Shown here one piece after another: positions 29,803 through 38,169 of a stretch of DNA of 64,000 bases. Numbering within the stretch: the first letter of the stretch is position 1; each line of letters begins with the position of its first letter. The DNA is from Ktedonospora formicarum. GTDB taxonomy: Bacteria; Chloroflexota; Ktedonobacteria; Ktedonobacterales; Ktedonobacteraceae. A program made the position numbers and the translations under genes. Under the pieces are notes generated by a model. It was not told where the DNA came from, did no database searches, and saw nothing but the letters and a program-made list of their open reading frames with translations. The DNA is taken from assembly GCF_016587355.1 (NCBI RefSeq), contig NZ_BNJF01000006.1, positions 62,001 through 126,000 of the forward strand. Reading direction: 5' to 3'.

Positions 29803-30048
29803 TCACCTTCTCGCTTCATGAGCAGCCGCATGTGCAGAGCACATCCTCCACCTCTGCGAGTTGGTGAAGCCTTCGGATCTGCGCCCATGAAGCGAGAAGG
29901 TGATGGAGAGAATGCTGTCCGGAGAGAATGCAGCTGGCAGCGCGACCAGTTGCCGGAGGCGATTCATGATCTTGTCCTCGACAATTAGCGGTTGCGAAAC
30001 GACAGCTGCTGGCCCGTATTCGATTGTTAATGGGTGAATGTCACCCAC
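29803..30048 (-). CDS. Small hypothetical protein, 81 aa
   Basis: The GTG start at 30048 has AAGGA 5 nt upstream and lies 21 bp after the stop of the gene at 30070-30270, so the two form a small operon. The product (MGDIHPLTIEYGPAAVV..., DKIMNRLRQLVALP) has an orderly alpha/beta look up to about residue 55. The last 25 residues are less protein-like, so a frame change near the end is possible. Family unknown. Confidence 0.45.
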   Translation of the reverse strand: MGDIHPLTIEYGPAAVVSQPLIVEDKIMNRLRQLVALPAAFSPDSILSITFSLHGRRSEGFTNSQRWRMCSAHAAAHEARR

Positions 30049-30069
30049 TCGTCCTTGGTTGCTCTCTCC

Positions 30070-30270
30070 TCATAGATCCTCGTCGTCAAACACAGGAGTA
30101 TGAGGCTCAGCCTCGTACTCACTCCACAGCCCACCCCATGTCTCCACAGAATAGGTTGCGTCTCCAATGTGAGCTGTCGCGGTTTGGCGGCCATCTTCTT
30201 CGGCCTGTGTGACGTCCGTTAACGTCACGTTCTCGAACCGACGTCCATCAATTAATTCGACTGTTGCCAT
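30070..30270 (-). CDS. Small hypothetical protein, 66 aa
   Basis: I chose the ATG at 30270 because GGGAG lies about 7 nt upstream; the longer frame from 30312 has none. The product is acidic (MATVELIDGRRFENVTLTD ... DDEDL) with a beta-rich pattern. It resembles small proteins often encoded in Ktedonobacteria accessory regions, but no function is known. It is first in a two-gene operon. Confidence 0.6.
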   Translation of the reverse strand: MATVELIDGRRFENVTLTDVTQAEEDGRQTATAHIGDATYSVETWGGLWSEYEAEPHTPVFDDEDL

Positions 30271-30434
30271 AGTATTCTCCCTTCTCTTTTGCTTACTCAT
30301 CTTCATCGCCAACAGGGACTACTGGGGGCGCGAATAGATCACCCTCGAAGCCCTCCAGGCGCTTTTGTGAAATGTCCCTCCTCCCTTGTAAAAACGGATG
30401 ACGGGCAATTTCGGGATGACACAGTATAGTTTAC

Positions 30435-30767
30435 ATGGGAACGGGCGAGAAAGCCCCGGTCATTTATGCCCGATGCTTACACACAAATATGTCTGATCTT
30501 GCCACTGTACGGTGGAGTGAAGGTTTTTACCAGATGGATCCAGATGACATCCTCTGGAATGCTTTTCTGCAAGGGTATATGGAACAACAGCCTCTCTCGA
30601 AGACCGATGTGGCGAGTATTCCGATGTTTGTCATGTTACGAGAGATCTGGCACACGGCACTTCTTGCATGGTTGCAGCCTAGTTCAGGAGTCCAAGGATT
30701 TGACAAGCTTCTGCAAAGAACCCTTCGCCTCTTACGGGCATGGGAAACAACGCAGTTGAAGCCGTAG
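30435..30767 (+). pseudogene. C-terminal fragment of an aminoglycoside phosphotransferase-like kinase
   Basis: The stretch LWNAFLQGYMEQQPLSKTDV...IPMFVMLREIWHTALLA matches the helical C-terminal lobe of APH/choline-kinase-fold proteins. The N-terminal lobe and the catalytic HGDxxxxN loop are missing, so this is a remnant. It lies convergent to the ABC transporter gene. Confidence 0.5.
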
Positions 30768-30870
30768 AAACCGGAAGAAGCGGAAATGTTCTCAGTGAGG
30801 AGAAGGAGGCTTTGAGAAGAGGTGTTCTTGCCTCCTTTGGCGACAGGCTCCTTGTGTTAGGGGAGGCATC

Positions 30871-32676
30871 TCATTGCTCGGTTTGGCAGAAGCGATGTGG
30901 TAGAGGTGAGCGCGAGGGCACTTGCTCCTGGTAGAATTGGGCATAGAGCCCACCTTGCTGGAGGAGTTGGGTGTGCGTTCCACGCTCGACGATGCGTCCA
31001 GCGTTCATGACCAAGATTTGGTCGGCAGAGAGGATCGTCGAGAGGCGATGCGCAATCGCCAGCGTCGTGCGTCCTCTCCTGAGTTCTGCGAGAGCCGTTT
31101 GCATGAGGCGCTCGGTATGGGTATCGAGGGCGCTAGTCGCCTCGTCGAGAATCAAGATGCGTGGATTTTTGAGTAAGACACGAGCGATGGCGACGCGCTG
31201 CTTCTCTCCACCTGAGAGCGCGTAGCCACGTGTGCCCACCACGGTCTCGTAGCCGTGAGGCAGTTGCAGAATGCGTTCGTGGATCTGTGCAGCCTGTGCT
31301 GCGGTCATCACCTCATAATCCGTAGCACAGGGATATCCGTAGGCGATATTCTCGCGAATCGTCGCGTTGAATAAGTAGGTTTCCTGGGTGACGATCCCGA
31401 TCTGCTGGAGGAGGCTCTCCTGCGTCACGGAGCGCACATCCTGGCCATCGATCTCTACCATGCCTTGCTCCACATCGTAGAACCTGGGGAGCAGATAGGC
31501 CGTGGTGGTCTTACCTGCGCCGCTTGGACCAACCAGGGCGACGAGTTGCCCTGGTTGAACTGTGAAATCGACCTCTCTCAGCGTTGGTCGCTCCGGTTGA
31601 TAACGGAAATGCACATGATGGAAGCGAATATGTCCGGTGACCTGACCAAGTACCCTGGCATGGGAACGATCGGCAATCTCGATGGGAAGATCAAGGTAGA
31701 CAAAAAGGCGTTCGAAGAGGGCGAGTGCTGCTTGGATGCCGAGAGGGACGCCGAGCAACTGACGTAGGGTGGGAAAGAATTGGCTTTGGAGTGTGAGCAA
31801 GGCGACCAGTGAACCCAGGCTGATCCGGCCTCCCATGACCTGAAGCCCTCCGAAATAATACGCCAGAGCCGGGACCATGTTGAAAAAGAGGTGCAAGCTC
31901 AAGAGGAACCAGCGCCCGATCATCGTCTGGCGGACCTGTATGGTCACCAGCTGTGCACTTGTCGCTCGGAAACGTGTCGTCTCGGCTCGTTGCCTGCCGA
32001 AACTCTTGATAAGGAGGACTCCACTGATATTGAGCGTCTCCTCAAGCATAGACAAGACATCGGCCAATGTCTGCTGCGTCTCTTTGCTCGCTCCTCGTAC
32101 GACCTTCCTCACACGCAGTGTCAGAAAGAGAAAGATGGGTGCCAAGCCGAGGGAAAGAAGTGTCAGTGGCACATTGAGACTGAGCATCACAACCAGTGTG
32201 GTTAGCATTACGATCGTATTGGAGAGCGTTTCACTCATTGTCTTGCTGAGGACATCACGCACTCCGTTGATATCGTTGGTCAGGCGTGAGATGATCTCAC
32301 CTGTGCGTTGCGAGGTGTAGAAGCGGAGGGACATGGCTTGAAGATGTATATACACACCAAGGCGCAAGTGGTGCATGAGAGCTTGAGCCAGCGTGACGTT
32401 CAAGTAATCCAGAGCAATGCTGACCAAGCCAGTCACTATCGGCAGTGAGATCAGCGTCAGCGCCAGCCAAGCCAGGAGGGGGAGATCTCTGCGGGGCAAT
32501 GCCTGGTCAATGATGATTTTCGTGACTTCGGGGACAACGGTGGTCCCAAGGGGAGCATGTATCAGGATCATGACCATGATGAGAACGACACGCCACGTAT
32601 GCGGGCGAAAGATCCAAAGGAGACGCTTCACGTTCCCAGCTGGAGGAAGTCCGGTTGATGGTCTGTTTTGTCGCAT
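30871..32676 (-). CDS. ABC exporter, fused permease-ATPase
   Basis: The 601-aa half-transporter of the MsbA/lipid-drug exporter type has about six membrane helices in residues 25-320. The ATPase domain follows, with Walker A GPSGAGKTTT (near 382), signature LSGGEKQRVAIAR (near 486) and Walker B ILILDEATSALD (near 503). It would act as a homodimer in the membrane; the substrate cannot be told. It stands alone with no transport partner. The length is normal for the family. Confidence 0.93.
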   Translation of the reverse strand: MRQNRPSTGLPPAGNVKRLLWIFRPHTWRVVLIMVMILIHAPLGTTVVPEVTKIIIDQALPRRDLPLLAWLALTLISLPIVTGLVSIALDYLNVTLAQALMHHLRLGVYIHLQAMSLRFYTSQRTGEIISRLTNDINGVRDVLSKTMSETLSNTIVMLTTLVVMLSLNVPLTLLSLGLAPIFLFLTLRVRKVVRGASKETQQTLADVLSMLEETLNISGVLLIKSFGRQRAETTRFRATSAQLVTIQVRQTMIGRWFLLSLHLFFNMVPALAYYFGGLQVMGGRISLGSLVALLTLQSQFFPTLRQLLGVPLGIQAALALFERLFVYLDLPIEIADRSHARVLGQVTGHIRFHHVHFRYQPERPTLREVDFTVQPGQLVALVGPSGAGKTTTAYLLPRFYDVEQGMVEIDGQDVRSVTQESLLQQIGIVTQETYLFNATIRENIAYGYPCATDYEVMTAAQAAQIHERILQLPHGYETVVGTRGYALSGGEKQRVAIARVLLKNPRILILDEATSALDTHTERLMQTALAELRRGRTTLAIAHRLSTILSADQILVMNAGRIVERGTHTQLLQQGGLYAQFYQEQVPSRSPLPHRFCQTEQ

Positions 32677-33318
32677 GCAAAATCCCTTTCAAGCAGACAT
32701 ACAAGCGTAGCGTGCCGTGTCATCCCATCTCGTCACGAAAGAGAAAACTCGTCACGCATCGATGAAAGGGGAAAAGGAGACCATGAGACTCTATCGAGCG
32801 CGTGAACGGGAGCTAGCATTTGGGAATTGGAATGGAGGTGGAGAGGCATCTAGTATACACCCAAAACTGGGAATTCCTGATGTTTGCAGAGGCGATGTTT
32901 CGAGGATATCCAAAATATCCATATCGCTGAAGAGTCAACAGCATTTCCCTGGGGGCAAGCCTGAAGAAATGGGGCGCTCTCACTGAGGAGAAGGAGCGAG
33001 CCACCTTCTCCTCAGTACCTGCTCTCAGGTCGCCTTGCAAGGTATTCGTATAGCCGAACATTGTCGGGTCAAAGACTTTCGTCGACAGGGCGAGTCGATT
33101 AAACGATCCGAGCAACTGGAAGGCAGAGAAACAGTCCAGCAGGTATGCGATCGCGACCATACAGGGGCGAACACCGGCATCCAGTTTTCTGAGGAACGTT
33201 CGTTGGCGAAAGCTCTGCTGATCCGCACCAAGAATCTTTATCCATGTGGCTCTTGCTTCCGCAAGAGCACTCTTTGCAGGCGCATGATGAGGAAAGACGG
33301 TAGCTCTCTGGCATCCTC
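32677..33318. other. Stretch without a recognisable gene
   Basis: A 216-codon reverse frame (32813-33463) crosses this region and the promoter at 33319, but it has no RBS and poor composition. Protein-like pieces in several frames suggest an old, decayed gene. Confidence 0.4.
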
Positions 33319-33347
33319 TTGACAAATACCCGTCGGGGGGGTATGCT
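33319..33347 (+). promoter_or_regulatory. Strong promoter with CsoR-like operator in its spacer
   Basis: TTGACA (33319-33324), a 17-bp spacer and TATGCT (33342-33347) form a near-consensus sigma-70 promoter. The spacer contains ATACCC-GTCGGG-GGGGTAT, a G/C-run inverted repeat like CsoR/RcnR operators, whose repressors respond to copper or related metals. It points to the membrane-protein gene at 33490. No CsoR gene is visible here. Confidence 0.6.
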
Positions 33348-33489
33348 TTGCTCAAACCCATCCCCGGTGGGTAGGGTAAGGCCAGCCGATGACGTATCCT
33401 CCTGCAAACAGATGTGGTGAAACGAGAGGTTGAGCCTTGCCTCACTGAGTATAAAGAGATCATTTTCCTAAGGAAAGGAAATATCTGTT

Positions 33490-34611
33490 ATGAAGACAGC
33501 ATCATCTCTGCTCCATTCAAACCAGGGACGCGCCAACGTGCGTCCCTGGTTTGAATGGAGCATCGCGTTCTTCTCTACTTGGTTTGTCTTGGGGCTCTAC
33601 CTCGATGGGTGGGCACATGCCAATGAACTGCCCGACAGTTTTTTCACGCCCTGGCATGCTTTCCTCTACAGCGGCTTCTTGGGGGCCGCAATCATCCTTG
33701 TTGGCTCTTTCTTGCGGGCACGCCTTCGTGGGGCCAGCCTCCGTCAGGCGCTTCCCGTCGGGTATAATCTCTCGCTTCTGGGGGTAGGACTTTTTTTGCT
33801 GGGTGGTGTTGGGGACATGCTCTGGCACATCTTCTTTGGGATTGAGGCCAACCTTGAAGCGCTCTACAGCCCGACACATCTGCTCCTAGCTGCAAGTGGA
33901 TTCCTCCTTGTCACTGGTGGATTGCGTTCTGCCTGGTGGCACGTGACCACCACCCGGGGGGCATCCTTCCTGGTGGTACTCTCACTCACCTTGGCGCTCT
34001 CTATCCTCACCTTTTTCACGAGCGAGTTTCACCCCTTTGATCATCCCTGGGCCTGGGTTGGATATCGTCCGGCTGCAACTCCCTTTGTTGCTTCTCTCAC
34101 AACTCACTCGACTCCTGCACTTCTGGATGCAGGGGGAACCAGCCAGGATATTGCTGAGGTCGTGGGGGTGAGCAGTATTCTTCTCCAAAGCGCTCTGTTG
34201 ATGGCGTTGCTGCTCCTGACAATTCGACGCTTCGGAACCAGACTGCCCTTTGGCTGGCTGACCTTTCTCCTGGGAGTGAACGGACTTGGGATGAGCATTT
34301 TCCATTCCACCCCCTGGGTTATTCCTGTCGCTGGCATTGCCGGCCTCATCGCTGATGCTCTCTATCGCTGGCTTGGACCCACTTCCCCACGTATTGTTCA
34401 GTTGCGTCTCTTTGCGGCCGTAGTCCCTATCATCCTGTATAGCCTCTACTTCCTGGCGGTGTTCCTGATTGGTGGGGTCTGGTGGTCAATTCATCTGTGG
34501 ACGGGAGGCATCGCGCTTGCTGGTGTGGTGGGTTGGTTCATGAGTCTGCTTCTGGTTCCTCCTGCAACTCCTGAGCCACAGGCGGAACCTCGCCCACAAG
34601 AGGATGCCTAA
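33490..34611 (+). CDS. Polytopic membrane protein, 373 aa
   Basis: About nine hydrophobic helices span the protein (for example WSIAFFSTWFVLGLYL, LGVGLFLLGGVGDMLWHIFFG and LLLAASGFLLVTGG), with a short cytoplasmic-type tail. Histidines recur near helix ends (WHAF, LWHIF, PTHLL), which could bind metal. The family is not one I can name. The CsoR-like promoter upstream suggests a copper-linked membrane role, by inference. Codons 8-24 form a perfect 21-bp hairpin (33511-33560). A hairpin terminator follows the stop. Confidence 0.8.
   Translation: MKTASSLLHSNQGRANVRPWFEWSIAFFSTWFVLGLYLDGWAHANELPDSFFTPWHAFLYSGFLGAAIILVGSFLRARLRGASLRQALPVGYNLSLLGVGLFLLGGVGDMLWHIFFGIEANLEALYSPTHLLLAASGFLLVTGGLRSAWWHVTTTRGASFLVVLSLTLALSILTFFTSEFHPFDHPWAWVGYRPAATPFVASLTTHSTPALLDAGGTSQDIAEVVGVSSILLQSALLMALLLLTIRRFGTRLPFGWLTFLLGVNGLGMSIFHSTPWVIPVAGIAGLIADALYRWLGPTSPRIVQLRLFAAVVPIILYSLYFLAVFLIGGVWWSIHLWTGGIALAGVVGWFMSLLLVPPATPEPQAEPRPQEDA
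33511..33560 (+). repeat. 21-bp perfect inverted repeat inside the start of a membrane-protein gene
   Basis: The arms 33511-33531 and 33540-33560 are exactly complementary with an 8-nt loop, and lie 21 nt after the ATG. In the mRNA this would be a very stable hairpin just behind the initiating ribosome's footprint. Confidence 0.85.
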
Positions 34612-34640
34612 CAGACGGAGTCATCTCTCTCGGGAGGAAA

Positions 34641-34682
34641 AAGAGGCTGATATACTCAAAGGGTTGAGTATGTCAGCCTCTT
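34641..34682 (+). terminator. Hairpin terminator after the membrane-protein gene
   Basis: The 19-bp arms 34641-34659 and 34664-34682 pair with a single G-U and a 4-nt loop. The stop codon lies 30 bp upstream. There is little T-tract, so efficiency is uncertain. Confidence 0.6.
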
Positions 34683-34705
34683 GTGCGTTGGCCTCCTCAG
34701 GTTAG

Positions 34706-34795
34706 GCGGCGGCCATTTGTTGGCGATGGCCCCAAGAATACGGATTGGTATTATAATCTGGTGGCTCATCCGGAAGCAACGATCGAGGTTGGGAC
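34706..34795 (+). pseudogene. Fragment of a deazaflavin (F420)-dependent nitroreductase-like protein
   Basis: One frame reads FVGDGPKNTDWYYNLVAHPE followed by ATIEVGTE. This is close to the signature of DDN-type F420H2-dependent oxidoreductases (GGAPKNPxWYxNLxANPxVxVE). It ends at the left inverted repeat of the IS6-family element, and the rest of the gene is absent on the other side. Confidence 0.55.
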
Positions 34796-35652
34796 TGAGG
34801 GTATTGTCAACTTGACGATAGAGCTGAAAAATGTGTTAAAGTAGCTCTATGAAAACAATTCCCATTGCTCCCGATCACAAAGGTTATCGCTTTCCGCCCG
34901 AAATTATCAGCTATGCGGTATGGCTCTATTTTCGTTTCTCACTCAGTTTTCGTGATGTCGAAGAGCTCTTGGCACAACGTGGGATCATTGTGAGCTATGA
35001 AACGGCCCGGCAATGGTGTGTAACGTTTGGACAGACCTACGCCAATGAGTTGCGTCGTCTCCGCCCTCACTGTGGCGACAAGTGGCATATGGATGAAATG
35101 GTTCTCACCATTTGCGGCAAGAAACACACTCTCTGGCGAGCAGTGGATCAGGATGGCAACGTACTCGACATTCTTGTCCAGAGTCGACGGAACAAACACG
35201 CGGCAAAACGCTTCTCTCCTCAAGGGGCTCCAATACGTCCCTCGTGTCATTATCACCGATAAACTCAGAAGTTATGGGGCGGCGAAACGCGAGATCCTCC
35301 CTGGTGTGGAGCATCGGCAGCACAAACGCTTGAAGAATCGAGCGGAAAACTCGTACCAACCCACACGACTGCGTGAAAAGAAGATGCGACGGTTCAAATC
35401 AGGCAAACACGCCCAACGCTTTCTTTCGGCCTTCGGTGCCATCACTGGACAATTCCAGCCACGAAGACATCGTTTGTGCGCTAGGGAGTACCGTGCTATC
35501 TTACAGAGCCGATTCCAGCAATGGTATGAGGTGACTGGAGCCAGGCTGGCTGCATAGCCACCCAGACCTCCCCATTTCTCATCGCCTTTCCAGAGTATTT
35601 CTCCTTATCGCTCATTCGTAACTTTTGCTTTTGTACATAAGTTGACAATACC
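34796..35652 (+). mobile_element. IS6-family insertion sequence
   Basis: The inverted ends GGTATTGTCAACTT and AAGTTGACAATACC bound a transposase region. The flanks carry no 8-bp target duplication (GACTGAGG against TTAAGTAT), and they hold pieces of unrelated genes. The element therefore sits at a rearrangement joint rather than a simple insertion. Confidence 0.8.
34849..35557 (+). pseudogene. IS6-family transposase, frameshifted
   Basis: The first frame (34849-35262) has the IS6 N-terminus and first catalytic Asp (WHMDEM). The second, +1 frame to 35557 has VIITDKLRSYGAAKRE (second Asp) and NRAENSYQPTR (Glu region). At the joint near 35215 a few bases are missing between AAKRF and LLKGLQYV. 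The protein is therefore probably inactive. Confidence 0.85.
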
Positions 35653-35964
35653 TTAAGTATTCTTGCATCCCTAAGGGATTTATTGTGGGCCACCGCATCC
35701 ATAGCTAGTGGTATTGATCCCTATACGGGAAATGAAGAGGAGAATTTCCAACTTTTCAGTAGTCGTATCGGGAAAATCAAAGGAGAGCACCTCAGCCAAG
35801 AATTGTCTTTCTGGAAAACCAAGGACACGTCGACATCAGAAGTCGAAACACCATCTACTCCGCCAATACAAGTTGCAGAGAAAGCATCCGCAGGCGAGTC
35901 TCAGCAGAAGAAAGAGGCGCCTGAAGAAACAAAGGAAGATGAGAAGCCATCATCAGAGGATTGA
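35653..35964 (+). pseudogene. C-terminal fragment of an unknown protein behind the IS6 element
   Basis: From the right IS end a frame continues ILASLRDLLWATASIASGID..., then LFSSRIGKIKGEHLSQELSF, and ends in an acidic Glu/Lys/Ser-rich tail. No start codon with an RBS is present, so the 5' part is lost. The composition (low-complexity acidic tail) is that of a real protein. Family unknown. Confidence 0.5.
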
Positions 35965-36600
35965 AAAACTCTTTGCGCAATCTTGCTGACATCGAATCTG
36001 CAGGTGAATTGCATACAATGCCACGCTGGGCGGAAGAAATCATTGTCTCCATTGAGAATGAGCTGAATAGACTCTTATTGCCTAAACAAGATTGTCCAAC
36101 TATGCTTAGACGGCGAAGTGGTTTGACGCCCAATCAATGGAATTGCTGAAGAGAGATGCGTTTCTTCCCACACAGCAGGACGAGTAGCGTCTAGCAGGGG
36201 CTAGAGACCCATTCACTTTTCTGAACCTCCACATCTTTGGAGAGATATATCATTCAGCGGATCTTCGTATAGTACATTGAAACTAAAACTATTACATAGA
36301 AGCCGTAAGGCCATATGAGCCGTACTGCTGGTCAGACAAGCAGATATGTGTTACACGTTATTAGAACCAAAGGGCTTTCGAAGGAAGCATTCCAGGGGAG
36401 TGTTGTTCTCCATAACATCATGACTGATATCCTCCTGAAGCACAAGATGATGAGCAGTTTCGCTCCCATGGAGTATATATCAGCTTCATTGAATCGAGGC
36501 AGGAGACTCCCGCAATCATACGCGGGGAGGAATGCCGAGTCCTTTTCAGGCGTATGGGTAAGGGGATTGTCCTCTCCTTTCCGGTTTCCCTGTGTTGTCT
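35965..36600. other. Stretch without a recognisable gene
   Basis: Short frames only, none with an RBS and coherent composition. AT-rich at 36180-36300. I see nothing to annotate. Confidence 0.4.
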
Positions 36601-36945
36601 CGCGAAGAGATGTGTAGATGTTCAGAACAGGTCAGCACAAAGGCACTCCTCTGACGCAAGAGAAACGGTTTGTGATGCATGGATCCCTGCATCGGTCGAA
36701 CTGTTCAGCATGCACGGATCAGCATGAGGGCCAACGCCCTGTACGCTCGCTCAACCTGTGTACCCTTTTCCGTGTGGGGCGACTTCCTGCGGGAAGTGGC
36801 GGTTGGTTGAACCGCTCGTCACCCGTCCTCACCGCGCGCAGGCTCGTCCTGCTCGTCAATGCGTCCACCCCTGTTTCCTTGGGAGAGGGAGGTGAGGTGC
36901 AAGCCCCTGAGTTTACTCATGGGGTCTGGTGACTGAATGTGAAGG
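36600..36945 (+). mobile_element. Possible 3' end of an IS605-type (TnpB) element
   Basis: The stretch ends in a CCCCTGAG-TTTA-CTCATGGGG hairpin preceded by GCAAG, which resembles the right end of IS200/IS605 elements. Upstream it has an ACTTCC-TGCG-GGAAGT hairpin; CTGCGGGAAGTG also occurs just after tnpB copy 1 (about 42619). If so, this is a relic of the omega-RNA/right-end region without its tnpB gene. Codons here read open but do not resemble a protein. Confidence 0.35.
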
Positions 36946-37008
36946 GTGAGTTATGAGAAGAAATTGTCTCTTGTTGACAAGAGTGGGCTGGCCTATGTAT
37001 GAAGCAAC

Positions 37009-37092
37009 TCAGGCTCTCTGAGAAACGTTGGCCTGGAGGAAGAGGTAGACAGAGATCCAGACGATGCCAATCAGGATGGTTTCTGTTGACAT
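37009..37092 (-). CDS. Small membrane peptide, 27 aa (second copy)
   Basis: This repeats the start of the 51-aa ORF at 19705-19860: MSTETILIGIVWISVYLFLQ then ANVSQRA and stop. The differences within the shared part are three amino-acid changes, so the hydrophobic helix is kept. It lies downstream of the nuclease fragment at 37159-37254, the same order as in copy 1. Confidence 0.35.
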   Translation of the reverse strand: MSTETILIGIVWISVYLFLQANVSQRA

Positions 37093-37158
37093 GTTATCAA
37101 TCCTATCTACCTCTTCTTCTATGATTATGGAGGCTGAATCAGGCTTCCCGAAGAGACC

Positions 37159-37254
37159 TTAGTCATCGGGTTGCGTATCTTTCCAATCAGAGGGAACCTC
37201 GATTTTCGCTTCTATGCTTGCATGTTCGGCCAGGAGCTTGAGTGGATTCATGCT
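37159..37254 (-). pseudogene. C-terminal remnant of the Mrr-like nuclease (second copy)
   Basis: The frame reads LLAEHASIEAKIEVPSDWKD then TQPDD and stop, against LLAEHADIEAKIEAPSDWKD, AQPDN at 19948-20030. Only about 30 codons remain. The remnant lies just upstream of the leader of array 7. Confidence 0.75.
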
Positions 37255-37379
37255 GCCTTATACCCGTCATCGCTCCTTGTATCTAGGCTATTTATCTTTT
37301 AAATACATTACAAGGCTTTTTTTGCTCCTCTACAAAGCGCATGTGTAATGTTCTCCTATAATATTCTGCCCTTTGCTGC

Positions 37380-37662
37380 GTACGGTTCGAAAATCCCACG
37401 AACAGTGTAGGAAAAGGGGACTGATATGGCCCTGATAGGCTGCAAAATATGCCTGAATCACGGGAATTAAGAGAAGAAATAGATGAAAGATGTCCGAAAA
37501 TCCCCGCACTTTTTGAACAAAAAAAGGTTTTCGAAAACGCATCAGTCATGGTATACTCACAGAGGTATATCGAATAAAATTGAGGTTCTGAGGCGCCCAA
37601 CAAAGGACAACAAACGACCAAAACGCAAAAACATACGATTCATTTCTGTTTCTCAGCCCGCG
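37380..37662 (+). promoter_or_regulatory. Leader of CRISPR array 7
   Basis: CGAAAATCCC at 37388-37397 and a worn palindrome (CGAAAATC 37495-37502; GGTTTTCG 37526-37533) precede TGGTATACT (TATACT 37552-37557) and the CAAAACGCAAAAACATAC block. The spacing equals that of the leaders of arrays 4 and 6. The right arm has one base changed and one shifted, so the palindrome may be weakened. Confidence 0.78.
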
Positions 37663-37921
37663 GTAGCAGGTCGGTCGATCCGGTAGAGGATTCTGCAAGT
37701 TTGATAAGACGCTGGCCGCTTCAAACATTGAGATGTGTAGCAGGTCGGTCGATCCGGTAGAGGATCCTGCAAGTCCTTTATAATATGTTCATTTCCCTCT
37801 GAATGGAGGAGTAGCAACTCGGTCGATCTGGTAGAGGATCCTGCAAGTCAGATGTTGCATACCGACACTTGAGATGGTATGCGAGTAGGAGAGGAGTCGA
37901 TCCGTCAGAGGATCCTGCAAG
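37663..37921 (+). CRISPR. CRISPR array 7: 4 repeats, 3 spacers
   Basis: Repeats start at 37663, 37737, 37811 and 37885. The first two share GTAGCAG-GTCGG-TCGATCC-GGTAGA and differ at one base of the end; the later two diverge (loop GTCAGA in the last). It is short but keeps a full leader. It is read rightward. Confidence 0.95.
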
Positions 37922-38122
37922 TCCGACCTGTCACCTCTTGCACGACAGCGGTTATCCTTGGCACGTGAGCTTGCCGCGCGTGTCGAATGGCTTCGCGGTT
38001 GTGTGGTTCCCCTCGTGCAAGGACGGTTTGTGCTCTTTCCCTGGACTGGATCGCGTATCTATAAAACGCTTGTGCTTCTTCTGGGGAGCAAAGGTTGGTA
38101 CTGTGATGATCATCATTATTAT
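37922..38122 (+). pseudogene. Protein fragment directly joined to array 7, helicase-like
   Basis: Immediately after the last repeat a frame reads SDLSPLARQRLSLARELAAR, then VEWLRGCVVPLVQGRFVLFP and WTGSRIYKTLVLLLGSKG before a stop. The F-x-x-F-P-W-x-G-T/S-R-x-x-x-T-L pattern is like the C-terminal region of some large DEAD/DEAH (Lhr-type) helicases. There is no start, so it is a remnant. The assignment is tentative. Confidence 0.35.
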
Positions 38123-38169
38123 TAATGCTTCGGGCTGTGGTAAATGACACGAAGAGTGGGCCGGTTTTG

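Noticed and set aside
32813..33463. 216-codon reverse ORF
   Set aside because: It crosses the strong forward promoter at 33319, lacks an RBS and has no recognisable pattern.
36618..36932. 104-codon ORF with GEGGEVQAPEFTHGVW end
   Set aside because: The sequence looks structural (hairpins of an IS605-type right end), not coding.
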